This document shows positions 55,558 to 64,000 of a stretch of DNA of 64,000 bases, one piece after another. The notes beneath the pieces are model-generated. The model saw nothing but the letters and a program-made list of their open reading frames with translations. It had not been told where the DNA came from and did no database searches. The translations under genes and the position numbers were made by a program. Within the stretch, counting starts at the first letter, position 1; each line of letters begins with the position of its first letter. This DNA is from Levilactobacillus lindianensis. GTDB lineage: Bacteria; Bacillota; Bacilli; Lactobacillales; Lactobacillaceae. The stretch covers positions 1 to 64,000 of the forward strand of contig NZ_RHOD01000010.1 of assembly GCF_003946095.1 (NCBI RefSeq). Direction: 5' to 3'.

Positions 55558-56631
55558 TTATTCGATCACGTGATGGACGTTTAATTTCAAGGGTTCAATC
55601 CCGCGTTGTTCCCATTCGTGGAGCAGACTGGCAAGATCGCGAGCGGCATCAATAATGACAATGCCACAGTCGCCGCCACCGGCTCCGGAGGATTTGGCGG
55701 CGCCACCGATACCCACGGCGATGTCACACATCGTCTTGAGTAACTTGGTTTCAATGGTGACGTGGCTCAGGGTAGCCAAGTGATCCAACAGGTTACGGTT
55801 AACCGCAATCTCGCGTTGAATGGCCTGAAGATCCTGATCGTGGAACCCGTCAATCATGCGTTGCAGGCAGGCCTTGCTTTCGCGCAGGAAGGTGTGGTAT
55901 TCGTGTCGTTGCGTGGCCTTGAAGAGGGCGACCTTGTCGACGAGATGGGAGGTGGAAGCTGGTGTTCCAGTCCACCCGATCATCAAACGTAGAGATTCTG
56001 GTGGGGTCAACAGTTCAATCTGGAGCCCTGGCCAGTCGGTATTCAAGAGGTCCGTTAGGCTGAGTTCACGCCGAGCGGAGGCCAACCAATCGCGGTCAAA
56101 GGCCTGATAGGCAATCCAACCACCGTAAACAGAGGCGGCGATGTCTCCCAGGGATCCGTTCCCTTGGACGTCGAGGTGGGCGATGGCGGCTAACTTAAAG
56201 AGCCGGTCCTTACTCATTTCGAGACCGTAGAATTGGCACAGGGCCTTGATCGTGGCAACGGTGACGGCGGCCGAAGAACCCAGACCGTACTTTTTGCCGT
56301 CGGCGCTGTCGAGGTCACTGTTGACGTTTAAGTGGTAGATAGCCAGGGGTTTACCCAGTGACTGGGCATATTGTTCCGTGAGCCGGATGGCCGACAAAAT
56401 ATAGTGAAAGGGATTGTCTCGGTTGTCAAAAACCAACTCGTTCCCTTGACGTTGCCAGTAGAGTGAGTTTTCTTGGTACTGCTTGGAAGCAATTCGCCCG
56501 TAATCGTGGCTTGGTGTGATGGTTACCGTCACGAACTGGTTAAGTGCGACAATAATTGCCGGGTAACCGGGTTCAACGACGGCATATTCACCGGCAATAT
56601 AAAGTTTTCCGGGTGCTTGCGCGGAAATCAA
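55558..56631 (-). CDS. mvaK2: Phosphomevalonate kinase
   Basis: Phosphorylates mevalonate 5-phosphate to the diphosphate. A GHMP kinase of 357 residues with [21 protein letters not shown] at the start, the ATP loop [17 protein letters not shown] and the C-terminal [10 protein letters not shown] motif. The start appears to be TTG (56631-56629) with AAGGGA about nine bases upstream, giving MISAQAPGK. It lies between mvaD and fni in the operon. Confidence 0.95.
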   Translation of the reverse strand: MISAQAPGKLYIAGEYAVVEPGYPAIIVALNQFVTVTITPSHDYGRIASKQYQENSLYWQRQGNELVFDNRDNPFHYILSAIRLTEQYAQSLGKPLAIYHLNVNSDLDSADGKKYGLGSSAAVTVATIKALCQFYGLEMSKDRLFKLAAIAHLDVQGNGSLGDIAASVYGGWIAYQAFDRDWLASARRELSLTDLLNTDWPGLQIELLTPPESLRLMIGWTGTPASTSHLVDKVALFKATQRHEYHTFLRESKACLQRMIDGFHDQDLQAIQREIAVNRNLLDHLATLSHVTIETKLLKTMCDIAVGIGGAAKSSGAGGGDCGIVIIDAARDLASLLHEWEQRGIEPLKLNVHHVIE

Positions 56632-56673
56632 AAGATCAGGTCCCTTCTGTTGCTGTTCAATAAATTTGATGGT

Positions 56674-57651
56674 TTAGGATAAGTATTTCAGACCGGGGCC
56701 CGGGTGGGCGACGATAACATTGGTAGCGCCAAAGAGTTCACTGAAGCGCTGCGTGATGGCGGGAACGGTCGGTTCCTCGCAGAAAACCTTGAGGTTAGGA
56801 CCGGCATCCAGGGTGTAATAACAGGGGACGCCTTGGTCGCGCAGTTCTTGAACGGCGGCCATGGCCGTTAGCGTGTCGCCATTAAAGTAAGTATAGGGTG
56901 GCTGGGCGCTTAGGGTCAGCGCATGCATCCGCATGGCGTTACTTTCGAGAATCTCGCCCAGCGTCTGGAAGTCATGGTCGTGGATCGCAGGCTTGATGGC
57001 TGCGAGATCCTGAGCCACGACGTCACGCCAGGCCGCGTAATAGGGCGACGTGGTCACGCTACTCTGCATTCCTTGACGTGAGCTGACCTTCTTATGGTGC
57101 GGGTCCAAGACGAGGGCCACGACTGCTAGTGGCCAATCGACCTGTTCAGCAATGGGGACGGCGTAGGAATCGGCATCGCGATGTCCTGCCTGCCATTCAA
57201 CGAAGCCACCATAGATGGAACGGGTTGCCGATCCAGAGCCGCGACGCGCAAGCCGTGACAGGGCAGGCTTGTCCAAGCTAAGGCCGGCAGCCTTGCTGGC
57301 CGCGCCGGCCAAGGCCGCAAAAGCTGAGGCTGAAGATGCTAGGCCGGCCGCGGTTGGCACGTGATTCGTCGAGGATACTCGCGCAAAAGAGGTGCCCGCA
57401 GTCATTTGGCGCACCAAGTTAAGAAACGTATGAACTTTTTGACTGGCTTTTTCTGAGAGCCGTTGGCCATTTAACGTGACCTCATCGGCAGACAGGCGAT
57501 CGTCAAATTCGACGGTGGTGTCGGTGTAAAACTGGTCGAGGGTCAGGGAAAGGCTACTGGTCTGAGGTAAGATGAACTCGGTATCGGCTTTTCCCCAGTA
57601 TTTAACGAGGGCGATGTTGGTGTGAGCACGAGCTGTAACAGCAGGCATCAT
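56674..57651 (-). CDS. mvaD: Diphosphomevalonate decarboxylase
   Basis: ATP-dependent decarboxylation of mevalonate diphosphate to isopentenyl diphosphate. The family segments TNIALVKYWGKAD, PQTSSLSLTLD, the phosphate loop AAGLASSASAFAALA, and RRGSGSATRSIYGGFVEW with the catalytic Arg/Asp region are clear. The first ATG overlaps the mvk stop by four bases (ATGA); a second ATG follows immediately and shares the GAGGAGG site. Length of 325 residues is normal. Confidence 0.96.
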   Translation of the reverse strand: MMPAVTARAHTNIALVKYWGKADTEFILPQTSSLSLTLDQFYTDTTVEFDDRLSADEVTLNGQRLSEKASQKVHTFLNLVRQMTAGTSFARVSSTNHVPTAAGLASSASAFAALAGAASKAAGLSLDKPALSRLARRGSGSATRSIYGGFVEWQAGHRDADSYAVPIAEQVDWPLAVVALVLDPHHKKVSSRQGMQSSVTTSPYYAAWRDVVAQDLAAIKPAIHDHDFQTLGEILESNAMRMHALTLSAQPPYTYFNGDTLTAMAAVQELRDQGVPCYYTLDAGPNLKVFCEEPTVPAITQRFSELFGATNVIVAHPGPGLKYLS

Positions 57652-58595
57652 TCGGGTTCCTCCTCTAAGTTAAAGCTTTCCAGCCAGGTCTGAGTGGCTC
57701 CGGCGGCCGTCAATTCTTGTTGCACGTGTTTTGCAGTTGGTAGGTCGGCACACAGGGCAATCAGGCAGCCCCCCATGCCACCACCAGTTAATTTGGCCCC
57801 TAAAGCGCCGTTAGCGGTGGCAATGGCCGTCAGTTGGTCCAGTTCCGGGGAACTAACGCCTAGCCCACGGAGCTGCTCCTGAGCGGCACTCATGACGTGT
57901 CCAAGTGCGGGGAGGTCTGGTTGGGCTAATGCGACTCTAGCTTCTTGTGCGAGCAGACCTAACGTGTCAATCTGGCGGGTCGTTTCCTGTGGAAATAAGG
58001 TTTTGCGTTGGGCGACGGCGGCGACGGCCTTACCCGTCTGGCCCTTGATCCCACTGTCGGCAATGACCAGGGTGCCATTTAAGGCAAAGGGGATCTGCGT
58101 AATGGCTTGGTGCGGCACGAACCAGATCGGCACAGCCGAACTGACCGTAGCCGCATCGATCCCACTTGGATTCCCGTGAGTGATCTTCTCAGCGATGGCG
58201 GCGGTGGCCAAGAGTTGGTCGCGGGTCATTGTCCGATCAAAAAAAGCAGTCATTGCGCGCGTGATCGCCACGGCCACAGCGGCTGAGGATCCCATGCCAC
58301 GTTCGGCAGGCAAATCACTCTCGATCCGCATGGCAAAAGGCGTTTGATGGCCATTGAATCGGTCTAGCAGTGTGTGAATGAGCTTCGCCACGCCCGCAAG
58401 GTTCTGTCCCAGTTCGTCGATTGGGCCGTCAAAGTAACGGCTCGAGATCGTTTGGCCGGTAGTGGTTGGGCGCATCGTCACGTTGGTTTGGACCGAAGGC
58501 AGGGGTAAGGCGATGGCTGGTTGCCCATAAACAACACTGTGATCACCAATAAGAATAATTTTGGCATTACTTTGCCCGGTAACGGTTCTAGCCAC
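57648..58595 (-). CDS. mvk: Mevalonate kinase
   Basis: First enzyme of the operon, phosphorylating mevalonate to its 5-phosphate. The 315-residue GHMP kinase has IILIGDHSVVYGQPAIALPL, the ATP loop ERGMGSSAAVAVAIT, GNPSGIDAATV with the catalytic Asp, and KLTGGGMGGC. The start is GTG with only a weak upstream site, which may limit pathway flux; product feedback on this enzyme is known in Gram-positives. HMG-CoA synthase and reductase genes are not in the window. Confidence 0.95.
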   Translation of the reverse strand: MARTVTGQSNAKIILIGDHSVVYGQPAIALPLPSVQTNVTMRPTTTGQTISSRYFDGPIDELGQNLAGVAKLIHTLLDRFNGHQTPFAMRIESDLPAERGMGSSAAVAVAITRAMTAFFDRTMTRDQLLATAAIAEKITHGNPSGIDAATVSSAVPIWFVPHQAITQIPFALNGTLVIADSGIKGQTGKAVAAVAQRKTLFPQETTRQIDTLGLLAQEARVALAQPDLPALGHVMSAAQEQLRGLGVSSPELDQLTAIATANGALGAKLTGGGMGGCLIALCADLPTAKHVQQELTAAGATQTWLESFNLEEEPE

Positions 58596-58820
58596 GTCTA
58601 CTCGCTCGCTTTCTTCATGAAATTATCTACCAGAATATCATACTCTACTGATAACTATTGCGCTAGCTTTGCCCCTGAAAAACTGCCAATCTGTCAAAAA
58701 TTAACCCTTTCTATAGAATTACCGTCCGATCGGGGTAACGCCACGATAGCGTTGCCTGGCTAAGTGGTGTATCATAGTGCCAGTTATAATCGCAATTGTG
58801 CAGAAATTGGTGAGCATATT

Positions 58821-61664
58821 ATGGATAAAGACACGGTTTATGCGGTGGTGGATATTGAAACTACCGGGACCAGTGTGAAAGATGGCGACCGCATTATCCA
58901 AATTGGGTGCGTCTTCGTCCAGCATAATCAGGTGATCAATCATTTTGAAACGGATGTGAATCCGCTTCGAGAGATCCCCGCGGCCATCTCAAGGCTAACG
59001 GGAATCACCAACAAACGGGTTCGTCACGCGCCACTCTTTGACGACGTGGCCGGGACTCTCTATAGCCTGTTGACGGATACGGTGTTTGTAGCCCACAACG
59101 TTAATTTTGATTTACCCTTCATCAACTCGGAATTCGCTCGGGTGGGTTATCCAGAATTAAACATTGCGGCGGTGGATACCGTTTCTCTCAGCCAGATTCT
59201 CTTGCCGACAGCCCCAAGCTTTCGGTTACGAGATCTGAGTAGCTACTTCAACATCGAACATGACAACCCCCATTCGGCGGACAGTGACGCCGGGGCGACC
59301 GCGGAATTATTTATCTTTCTCTTCCGTCGGTTGCGGGGGTTACCACTGGTGACGCTTCAACAGATGATTGATTTACGACCGGAACTACCGCTCCAAACGG
59401 CGGCTCTTTTTGACGTGGCGGTGCGATTGAATACGGCGACACCACGCAAGCTGCCGGACTATCTTTATGTGAAGAATGGTTTAGCCTTGCGGCAGACACA
59501 GCCGTTACCAACGGCAACACTGGCTGAACCGAGCACGTATCCGAAAACAAAGAAACAAAAACAGCGGCTGATGCCGGATAACCTGGAATGGCGTCCGGAA
59601 CAAGCTAAGATGATGAATTACATTTACAACAATTACGCCCACAGTGATCTTCATCCGGTTAAACAGATGATTGTGGAGGCCCCAACGGGCATTGGGAAGA
59701 GTCTCGGGTATCTTTTGCCGATGGCTTACCTGACGCAGGGCAACCGAACGGTCGTGATCAGCACGGCCACAACATTACTCCAAGAACAATTATTGACACA
59801 AACGGTGCCACTGCTTAATCAAATCGTGCCTTTCACCATGAATGCCGTTTTGGTTAAGGGCGGGCGGCACTACCTGGATCTACAACGGTTTGCCACGACT
59901 CTCAAGGTGGCCGAAAGTTCCAAGCAGACGCAATTGCTGAAACTCCGGCTCTTGGTCTGGCTGACCATGACGACCACCGGTGATCTTGATGAGTTACATC
60001 TAGCAACTTATCGTGCCCCATACTTCCAAGAGATTGTCCACGAGGGGACCGTGGCTAACGATAACCCCTTCTATGAAGATGATTTCGTTCGACGCCGGGA
60101 TCAGCGGGTCGCCCAGGCCCAGATTGTGATTGTCAATCATGCCTATCTGAGTGAGCATGCAAGTGAGTTGGGCCAGAACCTCTCGCGGCCATATCTGGTC
60201 ATCGATGAAGCCCAACACTTGGCCGACAGTACGCTACGTCAGCGACGGACTCAGGTGAAGTTTGCCAACATCGTCAATGAACTACATCATATTCAACGCG
60301 AGATCAGTCGTGAGATGGGGACGAGTCTCCTGCGGTTGTTCCATGGGAATACCGCGGCAGTCCGCAGTCTCAATAGCCTGTTGGTTACCAGCCAGAACCT
60401 AGAGAAGACGCTGCGCCAATTGGTTAACCAACTCTTCTTGACCTTCTTAGCCGGTCAAAGGGGAAATACCCAAAACCAAGTCATTGAACAACTTATCCCG
60501 ACCGCTAAACTAGCAGCCATGAGTCAACAGACTCAGCCACTTCTCGATACGATTCAGAAGGATAATACAACCTTACTGATTCAGTTGGGTCGACTGCGGC
60601 AACAGTTTGAACAGCACCGTGATCGGTTTGCATCTTCAGAACGTTACATCTTCGAACAAGTTGACACGCGGGTTCACGTGATTGATGATGACGTGGTGCA
60701 GCTAGTGGCGATCTTCGATCAGGTGACGCAACAGGGACCGGCTAGTCTATTCTGGCTGACGATTAACCACGTTGGTGATCGCAATAGCCTGCAACTGGCT
60801 AGTGGTTTATTGGCGACGGAAGGTTTCTTGCGCCGTCAGATTTACACGCATTTCCAGCCGGTCTTGTTAACCGGGGCGACCCTGTTCTCCTCGGGACGTT
60901 CACAATACATTCTCGATCAGTTCGACCTCGAACGGGATGAGACGACCACGCATCGCATGCGGTCGAGTTTTGACTACAGTGAACAGGCCGAGTTGTTTGT
61001 GGCGGACGATGGTCCAGACTTGAGTAAGGTGTCAACACGTGACTATATTGTCTATTTGTCTACTGCAATAACCCAATTGGCGGGATCTGTAAACAAGCAA
61101 ACGTTGGTCCTTTTCAACTCGCTGAGTGTGATCGAACAGGTCTACCAGCAGTTGGTCAAGCAACCCGAATTTGCTAATCGGGAGATCTTTGCCCAGGGGA
61201 TCAGTGGGAGTCGCGAACGAATTGCCAAACGATTTGCGACCAGTCATGGCGCCATCTTGTTAGGCGCAGCTAGTTTTTGGGAAGGGATTGACCTGCCCGC
61301 AGAGCAGCTGGAACTTCTGATTGTGACGCGCCTGCCATTTGATTCGCCTGACCGGGTCTTCGTGAAGGCCAATTATGCGCGTTTGGAGGCAGCGGGGAAG
61401 AACCCGTTCTACAATGCGGCATTACCGGCGGCCACCTTACGCCTGCGTCAAGGGGTAGGTCGATTGATTCGAACGCCGACCGATCGCGGAGCCATTGTGA
61501 TTTTGGATCAACGGCTCCTAGAGCGACAATATGGCAAGAGTATTCTGCGAGCCTTACCCGCCGATCTTAGCCGGACGGACGGCGACATTACCACCATTTC
61601 ACAAGGGTTGGTTAAATTTTTTGAAAAAAAGCCGAACAACCCGGTGACGCCCCCGGAAGTTTGA
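58821..61664 (+). CDS. dinG: DinG-type exonuclease/helicase fusion
   Basis: A 947-residue protein with an N-terminal DnaQ-like 3'-5' exonuclease (about 1-170; DIETTG, AHNVNFDLPF and HSADSDAGATAE carry the catalytic acids and His) joined to a superfamily 2 XPD-like helicase (Walker A EAPTGIGKS, DEAQ in VIDEAQHLA, SFWEGIDLP and the QGVGRLIR motif VI). Almost no cysteines occur, so the iron-sulfur cluster of E. coli DinG is absent; the Firmicute form is chiefly a nuclease. ATG 58821 follows GGTGAG. It heads the conserved dinG-ypmB-aspB-asnS run. Confidence 0.95.
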   Translation: MDKDTVYAVVDIETTGTSVKDGDRIIQIGCVFVQHNQVINHFETDVNPLREIPAAISRLTGITNKRVRHAPLFDDVAGTLYSLLTDTVFVAHNVNFDLPFINSEFARVGYPELNIAAVDTVSLSQILLPTAPSFRLRDLSSYFNIEHDNPHSADSDAGATAELFIFLFRRLRGLPLVTLQQMIDLRPELPLQTAALFDVAVRLNTATPRKLPDYLYVKNGLALRQTQPLPTATLAEPSTYPKTKKQKQRLMPDNLEWRPEQAKMMNYIYNNYAHSDLHPVKQMIVEAPTGIGKSLGYLLPMAYLTQGNRTVVISTATTLLQEQLLTQTVPLLNQIVPFTMNAVLVKGGRHYLDLQRFATTLKVAESSKQTQLLKLRLLVWLTMTTTGDLDELHLATYRAPYFQEIVHEGTVANDNPFYEDDFVRRRDQRVAQAQIVIVNHAYLSEHASELGQNLSRPYLVIDEAQHLADSTLRQRRTQVKFANIVNELHHIQREISREMGTSLLRLFHGNTAAVRSLNSLLVTSQNLEKTLRQLVNQLFLTFLAGQRGNTQNQVIEQLIPTAKLAAMSQQTQPLLDTIQKDNTTLLIQLGRLRQQFEQHRDRFASSERYIFEQVDTRVHVIDDDVVQLVAIFDQVTQQGPASLFWLTINHVGDRNSLQLASGLLATEGFLRRQIYTHFQPVLLTGATLFSSGRSQYILDQFDLERDETTTHRMRSSFDYSEQAELFVADDGPDLSKVSTRDYIVYLSTAITQLAGSVNKQTLVLFNSLSVIEQVYQQLVKQPEFANREIFAQGISGSRERIAKRFATSHGAILLGAASFWEGIDLPAEQLELLIVTRLPFDSPDRVFVKANYARLEAAGKNPFYNAALPAATLRLRQGVGRLIRTPTDRGAIVILDQRLLERQYGKSILRALPADLSRTDGDITTISQGLVKFFEKKPNNPVTPPEV

Positions 61665-61712
61665 TATAATTGGAAAAGATTGAATTCTGATAAGGGAGTA
61701 CGAAGAGAATTG

Positions 61713-62216
61713 ATGAGACAACAATATCAACGGCGTCGGCGGCCACGCCACTGGGTGCTCCTGAGCATTCTGGTCATTGTCCTAGTGCTGTTAATCAGTG
61801 CAGGCTATGTGATTCGGCGGGCTACTAAGCCGCTCAGCCAGGATCAGATTAGGGCGGAACGAATCGCCCAGAAATCAGGTCATCTGACGAGTACCAGTGA
61901 TTTTTACTGGACGAATTTAAATTCCACCTATTACACGGTAGCCGGTAAGAATAAGCAGAAACAGGATGTTTATGCGGTTATCTCCAAGTCGGGCAAGGAT
62001 GTCACCGTACTAAAACAAAGTGCGGGGATGTCACGGAATACGGCACTCCAGCAGGTCTGGAAACGTAATCCCAAGAAGGTGCTGTCGGCTGCTCTACGGA
62101 TCTTTAACGGCAAGCCGGCCTGGCAAGTGGGTTATCTCAATCAGAGTGGTAAGCTCTGCTACGTGACCTTCCAGTACAGTAATGGAAAGGTTCTCCAGCA
62201 GATCGCCAACATTTAG
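61713..62216 (+). CDS. ypmB: YpmB-like membrane-anchored protein
   Basis: A 167-residue protein with a very basic N-terminus (QRRRRPRH), one membrane helix at about residues 14-34 and an extracellular domain of about 130 residues containing two PepSY/DUF5590-like repeats. ATG 61713 is the first good start; GGGAG lies about 14 bases upstream, and TTG 61710 or 61680 are alternatives. Position between dinG and aspB matches YpmB of Bacillus. Function is unknown; a role near the cell surface is likely. Confidence 0.85.
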   Translation: MRQQYQRRRRPRHWVLLSILVIVLVLLISAGYVIRRATKPLSQDQIRAERIAQKSGHLTSTSDFYWTNLNSTYYTVAGKNKQKQDVYAVISKSGKDVTVLKQSAGMSRNTALQQVWKRNPKKVLSAALRIFNGKPAWQVGYLNQSGKLCYVTFQYSNGKVLQQIANI

Positions 62217-62230
62217 CAAGGAGGATGACG

Positions 62231-63409
62231 ATGCGACTTTCTAAGCGAGCACAAGCAGTGCGCCCTTCGGCAACTTTAGCAACCGGCCAACGGGCCAGAG
62301 AACTCCAAGCAGCAGGAGTCGACGTGATCAATCTGAGTGTGGGCCAGCCGGATTTCCCGACGCCGGCGCCCATCAATGCCAAGGCCGTGGCGGCCATTAA
62401 TGCCGGAACGGTCGACGGTTATACGGATACGGCGGGAATCCTCCCACTGCGCGAGGCTGTCAGCCAGCAGGTTCGGCGGTTACATGGGATTGACGTGTCC
62501 GCCAATCAGGTAGTCGTGACGACTGGGGCCAAGTTGGCCTTGTATGCCCTTTGCCAAGTTTTATTGGATCCCGGTGACGAAGTCCTCTTGCCAAAACCCT
62601 ACTGGGTCAGTTATGCTGAACAAGTGGGGCTGGCCGGAGGTCGTCCGGTAACGGTCGATCCTCAGGCAAACTTGAAGGTGACACCAGACCAATTGGCACA
62701 AGCCTATACGCCACGTACCCGGGCCTTGATTCTCAATTCGCCACAGAATCCCAGCGGGGTAGTCTACTCTCAAGCGGAATTACAGGCGATTGGTGAATGG
62801 GCAGTTGCCCGAGATGTGCTGGTCATTGCCGATGATATTTATGGTGAACTCGTTTATGATGGCTCGACAGTAGCGCCGTCGATCGTGGGGATTACCCCGG
62901 CCATTACGGCGCAGACCGTGTTGATCGGTGGGGTCTCCAAGACCTATGCGATGACCGGCTGGCGGATTGGCTATGCCATTGGCCAACCAGCACTGATGCA
63001 AGCGATGAAGACCGTGTTATCCCATATGACCGGGAATACGGCTGCCGTGAGTCAGGTGGCCGCTCAGGCGGCGTTGACCATGGACCAAGCATCGGTTGTT
63101 ACCATGCGCGCTGATTTCAAACGGCGACGTGATGCAATTTACCCACTGCTGACGGCCTTGCCTGGCTTTCATTTAGCGGGTAAGCCGCAGGGGGCCTTCT
63201 ACTTCTTCCCAGATATTACGGCGGCGATGGCCATCAAACAGGTGGCCACGTCGAGTGAGTTTGTCGCCAAGGTGTTAGAAGAAGCTCACGTGGCGGTCGT
63301 CGCGGGAGAAGCCTTCGGCATGCCGGGGCATATTCGCCTCAGCTACGCGTCTAGTCTGCCCGTGCTCTTGACGGCGATGGACCGTTTAAAACAGTTTATG
63401 CAAGATTAA
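62231..63409 (+). CDS. aspB: Pyridoxal-phosphate aspartate aminotransferase
   Basis: Class I aminotransferase that interconverts aspartate and oxaloacetate with glutamate/2-oxoglutarate. SVGQPDFPTP, NSPQNPSGVV, the cofactor Lys in GGVSKTYAMTGWRIGYA and the carboxylate-binding Arg in IRLSYASS are visible. ATG 62231 follows AAGGAGG by six bases; the in-frame ATG at 62225 abuts that site. The product of 392 residues has normal length. Placement before asnS links aspartate supply to asparaginyl-tRNA formation. Confidence 0.94.
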   Translation: MRLSKRAQAVRPSATLATGQRARELQAAGVDVINLSVGQPDFPTPAPINAKAVAAINAGTVDGYTDTAGILPLREAVSQQVRRLHGIDVSANQVVVTTGAKLALYALCQVLLDPGDEVLLPKPYWVSYAEQVGLAGGRPVTVDPQANLKVTPDQLAQAYTPRTRALILNSPQNPSGVVYSQAELQAIGEWAVARDVLVIADDIYGELVYDGSTVAPSIVGITPAITAQTVLIGGVSKTYAMTGWRIGYAIGQPALMQAMKTVLSHMTGNTAAVSQVAAQAALTMDQASVVTMRADFKRRRDAIYPLLTALPGFHLAGKPQGAFYFFPDITAAMAIKQVATSSEFVAKVLEEAHVAVVAGEAFGMPGHIRLSYASSLPVLLTAMDRLKQFMQD

Positions 63410-63437
63410 AAATTTATTGTGAGATGGAGGAATGATT

Positions 63438-64000
63438 GTGGAACAGATCAACATTATTGATGCCAGCAAGCACGTCGATGAAAAAGTAAAAATTGGTGTC
63501 TGGCTCACCAATAAGCGTTCCAGTGGGAAGATTGCTTTCCTACAATTGCGGGACGGAACCGCTTTTTTCCAAGGTGTCGTTCTTAAAAAAGCCGTCGACG
63601 AAGCAACCTTTGAATTAGCAAAGGAAATTCGTCAAGAAACCAGTATGTGGATCACAGGGATCATTCACCAGGATGACCGGTCACACTTTGGCTATGAAAT
63701 CGAAGTTGAATCGATCGAAGTTATTGGCGAAAGTGAAGACTATCCTATTACACCTAAAGAACACGGGGTTGATTTCTTAATGGACCACCGTCACCTTTGG
63801 CTGCGTTCATCTAAGCCACACGCTCTGATGCGGATTCGTAACGAGGTTATCCGGGCCACTTATGAATTCTACAACAAGGAAGGTTTCACCAAGATTGATT
63901 CCCCAATCTTGACGGGGAGTGCGCCTGAAGGAACGACCGACTTGTTCCACACGGAATACTTTGATCGTGACGCTTACCTGTCACAATCCGGGCAACTTTA
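63438..64000 (+). CDS. asnS: Asparagine-tRNA ligase, 5' part (runs off the window)
   Basis: Class IIb aminoacyl-tRNA synthetase that charges tRNA(Asn). The visible 188 residues cover the N-terminal OB anticodon-binding domain ([24 protein letters not shown]) and the start of the catalytic core with motif 1-like residues ([23 protein letters not shown] and the flexible [10 protein letters not shown]). GTG 63438 is chosen because GGAGG lies seven bases upstream; the in-frame ATG at 63432 is too close to it. The 3' end is beyond the window. Confidence 0.95.
   Translation, partial: MEQINIIDASKHVDEKVKIGVWLTNKRSSGKIAFLQLRDGTAFFQGVVLKKAVDEATFELAKEIRQETSMWITGIIHQDDRSHFGYEIEVESIEVIGESEDYPITPKEHGVDFLMDHRHLWLRSSKPHALMRIRNEVIRATYEFYNKEGFTKIDSPILTGSAPEGTTDLFHTEYFDRDAYLSQSGQL

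Noticed and set aside
63410..63437. T-box or other leader upstream of asnS
   Set aside because: Only 28 bases separate aspB and asnS, too few for a T-box; no terminator or specifier stem is present.

Overview
The window is a chromosomal stretch from a low-GC Gram-positive bacterium of the family Lactobacillaceae. Three things point there: the housekeeping gene order (gmk-rpoZ-coaBC-priA-fmt-rsmB-stp-prkC-rsgA-rpe-thiN, then rpmB/asp23-fakA-recG-plsX-acpP-rnc-smc-ftsY-ylxM-ffh, then rpsP-khpA-rimM-trmD-rplS), a mevalonate pathway operon, and GAGG-type ribosome binding sites before nearly every gene. Codon use is GC-leaning, as in Levilactobacillus and Lactiplantibacillus; the genus is inference.

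Layout. Positions 1-1900 are an accessory edge: the end of an unknown gene, a sortase-anchored Cna-B surface protein without its N-terminus, and a small SOS-regulated YolD-like gene facing it. 2140-14154 is a dense forward block for nucleotide and CoA synthesis, replication restart, initiator tRNA and rRNA modification, the PP2C/PASTA kinase pair, ribosome assembly and thiamine activation. 14288-28344 holds L28 (reverse), Asp23, fatty acid kinase FakA, RecG, phospholipid initiation (PlsX, ACP), RNase III, SMC and the SRP components FtsY, YlxM and Ffh. 28456-34703 is less conserved: an unknown protein, a yybP-ykoY (Mn2+) riboswitch before a P2-type cation ATPase, and a MoxR ATPase/VWA protein/small protein module. 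34791-37179 is the rpsP-rplS ribosomal block with an L19-type leader.

From 37350 on the content is more accessory: a reverse acyltransferase, an ABC exporter with LytTR and DUF3021 genes, a promoter-terminator unit with no ORF, a small membrane protein and Kup, a reverse pepD-yjeM pair, a YitT protein, a tautomerase, an isolated glycerol kinase, an M20 peptidase, a HAD phosphatase and an RsmF-like methyltransferase. 54509-58595 is the reverse mevalonate operon (mvk-mvaD-mvaK2-fni). It is divergent from dinG-ypmB-aspB-asnS, and asnS runs off the window end.

No rRNA, tRNA, CRISPR array, intact insertion sequence or prophage was seen. The observations most worth checking are the two LexA-type boxes on the orphan YolD-like gene, the promoter-terminator unit at 41519-41667, the glycerol kinase that lacks the His phosphorylated by HPr, the riboswitch-controlled ATPase, and the MoxR/VWA module.
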